NCBI RefSeq assembly: GCF_030908405.1 | Contig: NZ_CP133089.1 | Coordinates: 248,001-312,000 of the forward strand | From: Aminobacterium sp. MB27-C1 | Lineage (GTDB): Bacteria; Synergistota; Synergistia; Synergistales; Aminobacteriaceae | Direction of reading: 5' to 3' | DNA length: 64,000 bases | Part shown: in pieces, positions 52,736 through 61,258 of the stretch | Layout of the letters: each line of letters begins with the position of its first letter | Numbering within the stretch: the first letter of the stretch is position 1 | Notes under the pieces: model-generated | Told to the model about the DNA's origin: nothing | Databases searched by the model: none | The model's input: only the letters and a program-made list of their open reading frames with translations | Position numbers and translations under genes: made by a program

Positions 52736-54064
52736 CTAGCCTCCAAGAAATGACAGTCTGGTGCTGAAGATGAGAAAGAGCGTTCCCAAGATGGCGATGA
52801 AGGCCATGGGCACCAGACAGGCTTTCACAAAATCCCCGAAATACCGTCCCTTATACCCCAGTTCCATAACTGTGGCCCGTCCCACGACGGCGGTTGGCGG
52901 CAAACAGTCTCCCAGAGGCCATATGACCGCCATGGCCGATAAGGCGATGATGGGGTCGAGACCGCGCATGTTGAAGAGCATGATGAGCGGTACGCCCAGC
53001 AACGGAGCAACAGCATACTGCACCAGTCCCTCAGAGAGGGGCAGAATAATGCAGAGGGTGAGGTAGAGCACTCCCAGGGGAAGGGTAACCACCGCTAGGG
53101 AGATGAGCCCTCTCGCTCCGCTCAGGGCCATAATCTGTATAAGTACACCTACAACCACCATGATGCCTACGAGAGGAAGAAGGCCGTGAACGGTGGAACA
53201 GGCGATAGACCAGAACTGAAGTTTGCGCGGGCTGAGAAGCACCACTGCGAAAGAAGCGACCATGAAGAGCAGGGGCAATCCCAGTACGGGCAGTGAGAAG
53301 AACCAGATTCGTCCCGCAATAACGCAAGCCAACAGCAGAATGAATGGGGCAAGAACTCTGAACCAGTTTTGTCCTTCCGGCGCTTCCGGAAGATTGGCCA
53401 GAGCCTGGTCGAGATCGATCTTCTTCGTTCCTCGTCCTGCAAGCCAGAACATGGAGAAGAGCGCTCCGGCAACGGAAAGGACAAACAGCGGTTTGCCGAA
53501 TCCCACGTAGGGCATGTTGGCACCAGCGGCAGCCATCATGGCCCAGAGGTTGATAGGAGGAGCGGCAGCGCTCATGGCTGCTCCTAAAAAGATGATGGCC
53601 GCCCGTTTCGTTTCATCGACACCCATGGCAGCCAGAACAGAACCGACGAGGGCTCCTACGGTAAGAACCGTTGTTGCACCGGAACCGGTCAGGGCTCCGG
53701 GAAGAAGCAACACGAAGGTGAGCAGCAAAAGGCAGATGGTTCGTCTTGAATGGAAGGTCGAAACGATCTTCCGAACAATAAAGGCGACGCCGCCACTTTC
53801 CCGAAGAAGGGCCATGAAGAAGGTAGCCGTGAGAAAAATGAGGCAGACATCAAAGTAGGTGAAAGCGCCTTCCACAATGTGACGAATGGGAAGAAGGGCC
53901 ACGGGATTGTGGGGACTTCCCGTTACGCTGAGCATGATGGAGTGGGCGGCAGCTCCTGCCAAGGCTGCTACGAACATCGAAAGCTCCGTGCTCAGCTTCA
54001 TGACTTTCGGAATGATGAAAGCCACGGCTATGACTAATAAAATTACTACTGAGTGTGTGAACAT
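52736..54064 (-). CDS. Large anion/carboxylate transporter (DctM/CitMHS-like, ion transporter superfamily)
   Basis: The 442-residue, about 12-helix membrane protein has blocks LPGALTGSGATTVLTVGALVG (about 117, shown in part) and AAMSAAAPPINLWAMM (about 160), and a second half ending VIWPLGDCLPPTAVVGRA and so on. Paired re-entrant-type Gly/Pro/Asn loops of this sort are found in DctM, CitMHS and related carrier families. I cannot choose between them by eye. It heads a GC-rich three-gene unit with a small membrane protein and an AspA/AstE-type deacylase, so an acylated or dicarboxylic amino acid is a plausible substrate. Confidence 0.75.
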   Translation of the reverse strand: MFTHSVVILLVIAVAFIIPKVMKLSTELSMFVAALAGAAAHSIMLSVTGSPHNPVALLPIRHIVEGAFTYFDVCLIFLTATFFMALLRESGGVAFIVRKIVSTFHSRRTICLLLLTFVLLLPGALTGSGATTVLTVGALVGSVLAAMGVDETKRAAIIFLGAAMSAAAPPINLWAMMAAAGANMPYVGFGKPLFVLSVAGALFSMFWLAGRGTKKIDLDQALANLPEAPEGQNWFRVLAPFILLLACVIAGRIWFFSLPVLGLPLLFMVASFAVVLLSPRKLQFWSIACSTVHGLLPLVGIMVVVGVLIQIMALSGARGLISLAVVTLPLGVLYLTLCIILPLSEGLVQYAVAPLLGVPLIMLFNMRGLDPIIALSAMAVIWPLGDCLPPTAVVGRATVMELGYKGRYFGDFVKACLVPMAFIAILGTLFLIFSTRLSFLGG

Positions 54065-54099
54065 GACTGAGTCGTTCCTTTCCTTAATCTCTTTTGTAG

Positions 54100-54131
54100 A
54101 GAAAACAAGCCCCCGGTTACAACCGAGGGCT
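54100..54131 (-). terminator. Terminator after the small secreted-protein gene
   Basis: AGCCCCCGGTT (54108-54118) pairs with AACCGAGGGCT (54121-54131) with one mismatch, followed on the minus strand by TTGTTTTC. It separates the 54146 gene from the downstream GC-rich transporter unit. Confidence 0.8.
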
Positions 54132-54145
54132 CTTTGAAAAAATAA

Positions 54146-54727
54146 CTATTTGCTTAACTCTTTCAAGCTTGTGCCAATGGCAAGAGCATCTTTGGCTTCA
54201 ATCAGAGGTTTATTATTTTCTTCGGCTAATTTTGTAAAATAACCATCGGTATTACTGTTTGTAACGATAAGTATTGCATCTCCAAGGGGAATGATTTCAT
54301 CTATAGAAGCTTGGTCGGCACTATCTGTACGACGAGCCATTCCTTCTACGTGGGCAGTAATAACAATAATCCCTTCGGCTTTTGCAGCTTCAATAACTTC
54401 TTTGCATCGTGCTATTTCTTTGTTGACGTTAGTGCCTGCAGCACCCATTCCTTTGCCGCTTGTACCGGTAGTCACGATAAGAGTCTTGTAACCTTTGCCC
54501 TTTAACTCGCTTGCTGCAATGGTATTATTACTCTCTACAGGTGCCAGCTTAGCTTGCATAAGAGACATCTTTACCATTACCGCACCTGGGCTTTGTCCAC
54601 AGGTTGTTACAATAATAGGAGCTTCAACAGTGGGTGTTTCTGCTGCTATACCAGCTCCAGCTACATTAAGAATGGCAAAGAGACAGACCACTCCTAAAAG
54701 TAGGGAAGTTTTTAGATTCATTTTCAT
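54146..54727 (-). CDS. Small secreted protein of unknown function (DUF6305-like)
   Basis: The 193-residue protein has a clear signal peptide (MKMNLKTSLLLGVV... to about GAGIAAE, residue 29). The mature part begins APIIVTTCGQSPGAVMVKM and contains IVTTGTSGKGMGAAGTN, a glycine-rich loop, then VITAHVEGMARR and VTNSNTDGYFTKLA. The alternating beta-alpha pattern with SGKG and NTDG loops suggests a small Rossmann-like domain in the periplasm. I associate it loosely with the DUF6305 group, with limited confidence. It lies between the second C69 gene and the transporter unit, preceded by a hairpin in its leader. Confidence 0.7.
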   Translation of the reverse strand: MKMNLKTSLLLGVVCLFAILNVAGAGIAAETPTVEAPIIVTTCGQSPGAVMVKMSLMQAKLAPVESNNTIAASELKGKGYKTLIVTTGTSGKGMGAAGTNVNKEIARCKEVIEAAKAEGIIVITAHVEGMARRTDSADQASIDEIIPLGDAILIVTNSNTDGYFTKLAEENNKPLIEAKDALAIGTSLKELSK

Positions 54728-54750
54728 GATGTTTCCCCTCCTTAAAAAAT

Positions 54751-54780
54751 AAACGCGACTTTGTTACCAAAATCGCGTTT
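54751..54780 (-). promoter_or_regulatory. Attenuator-like hairpin just upstream of the 54146 gene
   Basis: AAACGCGACTTTG (54751-54763) pairs with CAAAATCGCGTTT (54768-54780) around a four-base loop. On the minus strand it is followed by TATTTTTT and then the ribosome-binding site, ending only 23 bases before the ATG. It has the form of an intrinsic terminator inside a leader. It may end the upstream C69 transcript or attenuate the gene downstream. Confidence 0.65.
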
Positions 54781-54835
54781 GTCTGTGCATACCTTAACTT
54801 GAGCATTGAGAAAGAACAATATTTTTGATTTTTTC

Positions 54836-54940
54836 GTTCACAAGTGTATCTTTTTGTTCATAACAAACCTCTTGGAAAGCAAGCTTTATCGTTCTCTACC
54901 AGCTATGCGGCATTTTGAACAAAAAGAACAAAAAAGAACG
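54836..54940. repeat. Direct repeat copy 1 (about 105 bp) with 12-bp inverted ends
   Basis: This copy shares its left arm (GTTCAcAAGTGTATCTTTTTGTTCATAAC), a central AAAGC-AGCTTT stem and its right arm with copy 2 at 56811-56927. Within it TCTTTTTGTTCA (54849-54860) and TGAACAAAAAGA (54916-54927) are perfect inverted repeats. It lies between the second C69 gene and the 54146 gene. It may be a regulatory element, a structured RNA or a MITE-like remnant. Confidence 0.75.
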
Positions 54941-54945
54941 AAATG

Positions 54946-56562
54946 CTATTTTTTCCTGTTATTGTTATATTTTGTTATTAAATCCCAATTAAGTTGCCAC
55001 CATGCCTTTTCTGTTTTTTCCATGCATTCGTTTGTAAATTTAGTTACATATTCTTGTGCTTTAGACGAATCCTTTTTAGCGAGTTCCAGGGCTTTCTTGT
55101 CTACTTCTAATACTTGTTTTGCAAAGTTTTGCTCCAAAGGATTTCTTACTGCTTTTAAGTCTTCCATAGCTTCTTGATAGCGGTGATTCACGAGATCATC
55201 AGCTAAAATGAATCCCCACTGTGCAGAGCTAAGGTTAAAGGAGTTACGATCAAAAGTTCTCCAGCTTTGTCTTGTTTCAAGAACACCCGAGTAGATCGGA
55301 ACGTAACATGTAGTATGTGGGTTATCGTAACCAAACCAAAGTACCGTTCTTACAGGTGCGGGATAACCAGATCGAGCCTGTGAAACAAAACTATAAGCAC
55401 AATCCCATTTTGAAATAGGTCTGCTATAAGGGATTTTTAAGAGGTTTCGCATATCTTTTGTTACAAATGGCGTTGCAAGAGGACTTTTTACCATTTTGTC
55501 TCCTTCTCGGACATACCATGCTTTTTCTGCTTCCATGTCGAAAGGAGTTTCTTCCATATGACTACGTAACATTGTCATTACATCTTGTACGGAAAGTTTC
55601 TTTTGAGGTTTAATTGCAAAGGGATAAGACATGGTTTCTGCATAAGGATCCCATTCTCTAGTTGGATCTAGCTGGCTATAAAGTGTGTAAAGCCTATTAC
55701 GTATCCACATAGACGATAAAGACCAATCTTCATTTCCAGTGAGAGGAGAATAAGCTTCTTGCCAAATAAAGGGCTTATCACCGTTAGGATCATACCAGCC
55801 GTTATCAATAGCCAATTGCTTATAGTTCTTGGCAGCCATGAAGTTGTCTTTGTCATTGATGTTAATTTCTCTAATGCGGCTCATATTAGGGACGACAACA
55901 ACACAATCATCTGGAACTCTCTGTGCAGCCCATACAGCACCTGGCTTGCCACTATCTGGAGTCCACATAAATCCTGCGCTACGAATTTCAAAAATCCAGG
56001 CTTCTTCTGAATCTGTAATCGTTAGACATTCTCCTTCGGTGCCGCAAGAAGGAAGGAATCCATATTTTTCTGCAAGTTCGCCAATAACTTTAATGGCTTC
56101 ACGGGCTGTTTTAGCCCTTTGTAGTGCAAGAATTTCCAGTTGTTCTATTGTCAGTATCGCACGTGCATCAGGACGAAAAGTTTTTAGTTCTTCTTTTTGT
56201 CCAATAGTAGTTTCACCAATAGCAACCCCATGCTCATTCATGAAAGGATAACCTACATGAAAATAAGTGTATGTCTTTTCTACTTGAGGAATTTCTCCTA
56301 TTTTTACAGGTTCAGAGTCTTCATCCATTCCAATATTCCAAAAGACATCGGCCTTACTTCCTGCAGGGAAGGTTTTCCCCGGTATTGTACGAACTCTTGC
56401 ATCATAAAAAGCGCCATCTGCGGTATGGGACGTAATAACGGATCCATCAGCAGAGGCTTTTTTCCCTACCACTATGTCAGTGCAACCCCAGGCAGAGAGA
56501 GACATAAAAGAGACAAGGAGAACCGTAAAGACTACAAGTATTCCAGGGCGTAACTTTTTCAC
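54946..56562 (-). CDS. Secreted C69-family dipeptidase, second paralog
   Basis: This 538-residue protein shares its plan with the C69 protein at 49641. A signal segment ends SLSAWG just before C27 (GCTDIVVGKKAS), the expected N-terminal nucleophile after processing. The middle has HVGYPFMNEHGVAIGE and ALQRAKTAREAIKVIGELAEKYG-type blocks (shown in part), also seen in the paralog. I choose GTG 56562, nine bases after an AAGAAGG box; the ATG at 56571 directly abuts that box. It is bracketed by the two direct repeats. The two C69 enzymes presumably differ in substrate or expression. Confidence 0.87.
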   Translation of the reverse strand: MKKLRPGILVVFTVLLVSFMSLSAWGCTDIVVGKKASADGSVITSHTADGAFYDARVRTIPGKTFPAGSKADVFWNIGMDEDSEPVKIGEIPQVEKTYTYFHVGYPFMNEHGVAIGETTIGQKEELKTFRPDARAILTIEQLEILALQRAKTAREAIKVIGELAEKYGFLPSCGTEGECLTITDSEEAWIFEIRSAGFMWTPDSGKPGAVWAAQRVPDDCVVVVPNMSRIREININDKDNFMAAKNYKQLAIDNGWYDPNGDKPFIWQEAYSPLTGNEDWSLSSMWIRNRLYTLYSQLDPTREWDPYAETMSYPFAIKPQKKLSVQDVMTMLRSHMEETPFDMEAEKAWYVREGDKMVKSPLATPFVTKDMRNLLKIPYSRPISKWDCAYSFVSQARSGYPAPVRTVLWFGYDNPHTTCYVPIYSGVLETRQSWRTFDRNSFNLSSAQWGFILADDLVNHRYQEAMEDLKAVRNPLEQNFAKQVLEVDKKALELAKKDSSKAQEYVTKFTNECMEKTEKAWWQLNWDLITKYNNNRKK

Positions 56563-56810
56563 CTTAACCATCCTTCTTTCATTATTATGATATTTGAGTA
56601 CAAATTCATTCCCATGAATTTTCTTATGATGGCTGCATTGTAAAAACGCTGAAAAAGTGTAACGAAATCTCTTTTTTGTATGGTGGTTATAGAATTTTGA
56701 ACGACGTGTCAAGGTGCAAACTGCATACTGCATCAGAAGTTTTTATATTGAAGGTTATTGATTGTTAATGCTAACTTGGAATAAATAAAAGGCAATGTTT
56801 TGAAAATTTT

Positions 56811-56927
56811 GTTCATAAGTGTATCTTTTTGTTCATAACAAGACTCTTAAAAAGCGAGCTTTATTGTTCTCCATAGGCTCTGTAGGCTCTGTAAATTTTT
56901 GAACAAAAAGAACAAAATAAAAAATAT
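56811..56927. repeat. Direct repeat copy 2 (about 117 bp) with 12-bp inverted ends
   Basis: This copy matches copy 1 at 54836-54940 along the left arm, the AAAGC-AGCTTT stem and the right arm. The inverted 12-mers are at 56824-56835 and 56900-56911. A nine-base tandem duplication (TAGGCTCTG twice, around 56874-56892) makes it slightly longer. It lies upstream of both the C69 gene and rpoD. Confidence 0.75.
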
Positions 56928-57146
56928 GAATAGATACTCGTCTTGAATTTAATATGCGGGAGGATGAACTAGAGGTAAGCATGAGCAACAACAATTTGGT
57001 TCTGTTTGAATTATTATACAACAACTGGTTTGTGTTTTACTTGCGAACATTCATATATGATATAATATCACGATATATTTAATTGTAGAGTTAATCTAAA
57101 GTCAGATCAGGCAAGGATAGTTAACTGGCCTGTTCTTTTTTTGCGC

Positions 57147-57175
57147 TTTATAGCTTGAGAAAGAGCAGGTATAAT
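57147..57175 (+). promoter_or_regulatory. Promoter for rpoD
   Basis: TTTATA (57147-57152) and consensus TATAAT (57170-57175) are separated by 17 bases, about 40 bases upstream of the rpoD ATG. The -35 matches TTGACA at four of six positions. Confidence 0.55.
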
Positions 57176-57214
57176 ATGTCTATGCAATAAAACCAGAGGA
57201 GGATTACTCTCTTT

Positions 57215-58351
57215 ATGGAGAACAAAAAAAAGCAAACTAAAAGAGACGTTACAAAAGAAGAGCTTGCTGTTTATATGAATAAGGTGCGAGAACTTATTCA
57301 AGAGGGACAAAATAAGGGATATGTGACCCAAAAAGATATTGAAAAATACATCCCCATAGAATTTTGGAGTGCGGAAGTACTTGAGAATGTTGTAGCAAAT
57401 CTTATGGAGATGGGGATTGAAGTAACTGATGATGAAGGAAAAGAAAAAGGGCAGCATATAGCTGAAGAAGAAGCTCTTGCTCAACCCTCTGTCGATGGTG
57501 AAATAGGTAAACTTGATGATATACCATTGACAGATCCTGTCCGCATGTACTTGCGAGAAATTGGAAAAGTTCCCCTTCTAGAACCAGAAGAGGAAGTTGC
57601 ATTGGCGAAGCAGGTGGAGGCAGGTAGTGAAGTGGCTAAGCAGAAGATCATTGATGCTAACCTTCGCCTTGTTGTGAGCATTGCAAAAAAATATATCGGG
57701 CGTGGAATGTTATTCCTTGATTTAATACAGGAAGGGAACCTGGGACTTATTCGTGCTGTAGAAAAATTTGATTATCGAAAAGGTTTTAAATTCAGTACTT
57801 ATGCGACGTGGTGGATACGTCAGGCTATTACTCGTGCCATTGCCGATCAGGCAAGAACAATCAGGGTTCCAGTTCATATGGTGGAGACAATAAATAAAAT
57901 GGTAAGGGTTTCGAGGCAGCTCGTTCAAAAACTGGGGCGGGAGCCGTCAGATGAAGAAATAGCGGCCGAGATGGAAATCGAAGCTTCTAAAGTTGAAGAA
58001 ATCAGACGTATTGCCCAGCTGCCTGTTTCTCTTGAAACACCCATTGGAGAAGAAGAAGATAGCCAACTTGGAGATTTTATTGAGGATAGGGATTTACCGA
58101 GCCCGGAAGAATCAGCAGCAAGTCATTTGCTTCATGAACAAATAGATGAAATGTTAGAGGCTCTTTCAGAGAGGGAGAGAGAGGTTCTTCAATATCGCTT
58201 TGGTTTGGAAGATGGACGTTCATATACACTTGAAGAAGTTGGTAAACGTTTTGGTGTTACGCGGGAAAGAATTCGTCAAATAGAGGCAAAGGCCTTACGA
58301 AAATTGAGGCACCCCAGCCGGAGTAAAAAATTAAGAGATTTTCTTGATTAA
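57215..58351 (+). CDS. rpoD: RNA polymerase primary sigma factor RpoD
   Basis: This is the housekeeping sigma-70 factor, 378 residues. Region 1.1 occupies about 1-80. Region 1.2 shows [11 protein letters not shown] (about 108) and region 2 [19 protein letters not shown] (about 167) with [16 protein letters not shown] for -10 recognition. Region 3 lies around HMVETINKM, and region 4.2 ends [26 protein letters not shown] (shown in part). Length fits the compact RpoD/SigA form without the long insert. A GGAGG box lies 12 bases before the ATG, rather far. Unlike many genomes, dnaG is not just upstream. It ends at a terminator at 58368. Confidence 0.96.
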   Translation: MENKKKQTKRDVTKEELAVYMNKVRELIQEGQNKGYVTQKDIEKYIPIEFWSAEVLENVVANLMEMGIEVTDDEGKEKGQHIAEEEALAQPSVDGEIGKLDDIPLTDPVRMYLREIGKVPLLEPEEEVALAKQVEAGSEVAKQKIIDANLRLVVSIAKKYIGRGMLFLDLIQEGNLGLIRAVEKFDYRKGFKFSTYATWWIRQAITRAIADQARTIRVPVHMVETINKMVRVSRQLVQKLGREPSDEEIAAEMEIEASKVEEIRRIAQLPVSLETPIGEEEDSQLGDFIEDRDLPSPEESAASHLLHEQIDEMLEALSEREREVLQYRFGLEDGRSYTLEEVGKRFGVTRERIRQIEAKALRKLRHPSRSKKLRDFLD

Positions 58352-58367
58352 TTATTAGTCAAAGTAT

Positions 58368-58396
58368 AAAAAGACGCGCTATATGCGCGTCTTTTT
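58368..58396 (+). terminator. Terminator after rpoD
   Basis: AAAAAGACGCGC (58368-58379) pairs perfectly with GCGCGTCTTTTT (58385-58396) around a five-base loop, 16 bases after the rpoD stop. Confidence 0.93.
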
Positions 58397-58423
58397 AATG
58401 TGTATTTGAGAGGATGGTTACAA

Positions 58424-58705
58424 ATGATTGGTAAGATTTTCGAAGCGCTTATGGTGATTTGTTTTGGATTGGCGTGGCCTGCATCGATTTGTAAGTCATG
58501 GAAATCTAAAAGTACGGGAGGTAAGAGTCTTTCTTTCCTTTTTATTATTTTAACAGGGTATGCGGCAGGTATAGTGCATGTGGTCTTAGATTATGAAGGT
58601 TTTAGCTGGATTCTCATTTTATATGGATTAAATGCTATTATGGTAGGTATTGATACGTGCCTTTATTTCAGGAATAAAAGGATTGAATCTCAATTAGAAA
58701 AATAG
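58424..58705 (+). CDS. Small three-helix membrane protein, PQ-loop/SemiSWEET-like
   Basis: The 93-residue protein has three hydrophobic segments. The first helix leads into LAWPASICKSWKSKSTGGKSL, close to the P-x-x-x-x-S-W-K-S-K-S-T-x-G-K-S pattern of PQ-loop and SemiSWEET proteins. SemiSWEETs are dimeric sugar carriers, but many bacterial PQ-loop proteins have no known substrate. The start is ATG 58424 after AGAGGA; the frame extends back to a GTG without support. Eight bases separate it from the sensor gene, so the two are probably co-transcribed. Confidence 0.72.
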   Translation: MIGKIFEALMVICFGLAWPASICKSWKSKSTGGKSLSFLFIILTGYAAGIVHVVLDYEGFSWILILYGLNAIMVGIDTCLYFRNKRIESQLEK

Positions 58706-58713
58706 GAGCATAG

Positions 58714-60894
58714 ATGAACGGATCAGTAGCGTATCCTCAAAAGGGAATGGTATTGCTTGTTAAAGAGTATCTCAAAGGAGAGGAATCTTTAGAGCAAATT
58801 CTTTATGAGTGGGGATATGCTGTGCTTGTTGTTTCTGACCTAAAAGAAGCTTTATTATTAGCAAAACAGGGGTCTCCTTTTATTGTTTTTGTAGGTCTGT
58901 CTTTGGCTAGAGACGTAGAAAAAATAGAATTGATTAAACAGTTAGGGCGGCTTTCTTTGATGGGAGTTGCCTTTGTAGTCGATTGTTTTAGTGAAGCAAC
59001 ATATAGTTTAGCTCGGGAAATTAAGGGGGGAATGTTTCTTTTCCCCCCCATTGAAGAGGGAAAAGTTCGATCACTTATAACAAACCTTCTTCCGGAGTTC
59101 GATAAATCTTTACCTTCTCTACGTCAAAAATCCATGTCTGGAGAAAGTGAGGATGTTATGCCTATAGCTGTGTGGACTCAGGATTTTTCTGTTCAAAAAA
59201 AATTTTTGGAAGAAATTTTTCCTATTGATTCAAAAAAAAGTATACATACGTTTTTGCTTGAAAATCGCCATATCCTTCATGCTTGCATAGCCCTTTCTCG
59301 CATTGTAGATGCAGATAGCAGAACCCTAGACTTTTTTAGCGTCTCTTCTGTTCATGAATTGCAATCTCTTTTTCAAAGTTCTTTTTCAAGCGAAGGGGAA
59401 ATATTTAATATTGCTCTGTTCGAAGCTCTCTTAAAAGGAGAACGTTTTTTTGAAAAGGATATTTTCCTTACCCTTCCCGATGGAACTTCTTCTGCTTCCG
59501 TCTTGATTCGGTGGTCGGTCCCTTATGGGAGGACTGATTATACGAATGTTCACGTTGTAGCTCTTGATGTTTCATCTATTAAGCAAAGTGTTTTTGAATT
59601 AGAGTTGCAAAAGAAAAAATTTGAGAGAATTTTTCAGAGTTCGCCTGCAGGAATTGCCATATTGGATCCTTCTCTAAAGGCAATGGAAGTTAACGATGCT
59701 TTTGTTCATATGTTTGGCTTTTCTAGCAAAGATGAAATTATGGGAAAATCCGTAAGTGACTTTATTGTCCCATCAAAGTATATGGCCCAGTCTTTGTCCA
59801 TTTGCCAAATGGTTCTTAATGGGAAAAAAGTTTTTTTGGAAACGCAACGATGTCGTAAAGATGGTCAAATTATCGATGTTTTCTTGAACTCTTCTCCGGT
59901 GACAATGCCTGGTGGTATTGTTGCTATATGTTATCTTTATACGGATATTTCAGAAAAGAAACGGGGAGAAACTCTTTTAAAACGAAAATTGAAAGTTGAG
60001 CAGATGGTTTCAGAAATATCAGCTGAGATTTTGAATTACCCTTCTTTAGAAAACGCTATTCGTAGTTCACTTCATAAAATGGCATTGTATATTGATGCAG
60101 ACAGAGTTTCATATCTTGTCAAACGTCATGGAAAAATTTCTTTTTCCTCGGAATGGCGCAGAAGAGATATCCCCCCAATGAAGGCGTTTTATGATGGAGA
60201 TGAGGATGTTTTTCTCCTTAATTCGGACTCATGGTTTTGTGCCAATCTTGATCGGGGAGAAGCTTTTTCCATAGAAAATAAGAATATTTTGCCTCGGGAG
60301 GCCATACATACCTTAAACTTCATGAAACGACATAACGTAGAGTCTCTTCTTGTCATTCCCTATCGTTTTCGTGGAGAGGTGAACGGATTTATCCTTTTCG
60401 AGAGAATAGAAAATTATTTTAATTGGTCTAAAGATGAATTATCCCTGTTCAACCTTTTTGCTGAGATGCTTTCAAGCCTTAAAGATAGGGATGCTGCCTA
60501 TGAAATGCTTCATCAAGATAGAGAGAAGTATCAACGACTTTTTTTACAGCTTCAAGAACCTTTTATGCTTTTTGATGTCTTGTATGACAAATTAGGGCAG
60601 TTAGCAGATGTGCGTTTTATAGAAATCAATGAACAGGCCAGACTTTTTTTGGAGAAAAAAGGGTATGGTGATATAGTGGGGCGTTCCCTTTTGGATGTGT
60701 TTTCCGTAGAAGATTTAGTTTTTAAAAATGCGATGAAAAATGTTATTGAGACAGGAGAACCGCAAACTTTAAGTTTTAATAGTATGCTTTTAAATTGCAC
60801 GATGACTCTGAGCTATTTTGTTCCTCAAAAAGGACAATTGGCTATTCTGATTTCTCATATTTCTGAAAGCAGCGAAAAGGGGAGGAAGGCATGA
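58714..60894 (+). CDS. PAS/GAF multi-domain sensor without recognisable output domain
   Basis: The 726-residue cytoplasmic protein seems to have an N-terminal receiver-like domain (about 10-130). That domain lacks a clear phosphoacceptor Asp. A PAS domain follows at about 305-420, starting FERIFQSSPAGIAILD with the linker YTDISEKKRGE. A GAF-like domain is at about 430-590 (AIRSSLHKMALYIDADRVSYL), and a last PAS at about 605-715 starts YQRLFLQLQEPFMLFD. No histidine kinase, GGDEF, EAL, HTH or ATPase domain is seen before the stop. Output may be by partner binding. It overlaps the cupin gene by four bases and follows the PQ-loop gene. Confidence 0.75.
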   Translation: MNGSVAYPQKGMVLLVKEYLKGEESLEQILYEWGYAVLVVSDLKEALLLAKQGSPFIVFVGLSLARDVEKIELIKQLGRLSLMGVAFVVDCFSEATYSLAREIKGGMFLFPPIEEGKVRSLITNLLPEFDKSLPSLRQKSMSGESEDVMPIAVWTQDFSVQKKFLEEIFPIDSKKSIHTFLLENRHILHACIALSRIVDADSRTLDFFSVSSVHELQSLFQSSFSSEGEIFNIALFEALLKGERFFEKDIFLTLPDGTSSASVLIRWSVPYGRTDYTNVHVVALDVSSIKQSVFELELQKKKFERIFQSSPAGIAILDPSLKAMEVNDAFVHMFGFSSKDEIMGKSVSDFIVPSKYMAQSLSICQMVLNGKKVFLETQRCRKDGQIIDVFLNSSPVTMPGGIVAICYLYTDISEKKRGETLLKRKLKVEQMVSEISAEILNYPSLENAIRSSLHKMALYIDADRVSYLVKRHGKISFSSEWRRRDIPPMKAFYDGDEDVFLLNSDSWFCANLDRGEAFSIENKNILPREAIHTLNFMKRHNVESLLVIPYRFRGEVNGFILFERIENYFNWSKDELSLFNLFAEMLSSLKDRDAAYEMLHQDREKYQRLFLQLQEPFMLFDVLYDKLGQLADVRFIEINEQARLFLEKKGYGDIVGRSLLDVFSVEDLVFKNAMKNVIETGEPQTLSFNSMLLNCTMTLSYFVPQKGQLAILISHISESSEKGRKA

Positions 60895-61244
60895 TTATTT
60901 ATAAAGACAAGCAGCAGGTGCAACAAAAATGTAACGCTTCTGATGGAGAGGGGATATTACATTGTCTCTATGCCATTCCCAAAGGGACGGGGTTTTCTGG
61001 TAGCTCTTTTTACATGATAGGTACAATGACTTTGGAGGCTGGGGCCTCTATAGGAACACATTTTCACGAAGATGATGAAGAGTGTTATGTAATTTTAAAA
61101 GGCAAGGGACGCTATGAAGATAACGATGGTTCTTTTCATGAAGTAAAAGCTGGAGATGTAACTCTGACATTTAGAGGTGAAAAACATAGCCTTGTAAATG
61201 TGGATAAAGATCCTTTGGTGTTTTTGGCCATAATCGTTAAATAG
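60891..61244 (+). CDS. Single-domain cupin protein
   Basis: The 117-residue small beta-barrel has the two cupin motifs: GTHFHEDDEECYVILKGKGRY (His, His and Glu metal ligands, shown in part) and AGDVTLTFRGEKHSLVN with the last His. Such proteins bind a metal and often a small ligand; they can be enzymes or sensors. It overlaps the PAS/GAF sensor gene by four bases, so the pair may work together, with the cupin sensing a metabolite. That link is inference. Confidence 0.88.
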   Translation: MIIYKDKQQVQQKCNASDGEGILHCLYAIPKGTGFSGSSFYMIGTMTLEAGASIGTHFHEDDEECYVILKGKGRYEDNDGSFHEVKAGDVTLTFRGEKHSLVNVDKDPLVFLAIIVK

Positions 61245-61258
61245 GGAAAACAAACAAT

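Larger units (their letters stand above)
56563..57214. other. 652-base intergenic region between C69 and rpoD genes
   Basis: This divergent, AT-rich gap contains a possible minus-strand promoter for the C69 gene (-35 TTGACA at 56707-56712, -10 TATAAC at 56686-56691, but only 15 bases apart). It also holds direct repeat copy 2 (56811-56927), an extended -10 TGATATAAT at 57058-57066 and a promoter for rpoD at 57147-57175. A weak CAGGC/GCCTG hairpin with a T run lies near 57107-57141. I see no convincing gene in it. Confidence 0.65.

Noticed and set aside
53223-54137. Many overlapping open frames on both strands across the GC-rich transporter gene
   Set aside because: High GC removes stop codons in other frames. 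Only the 442-aa frame has membrane-protein character and a sensible start.
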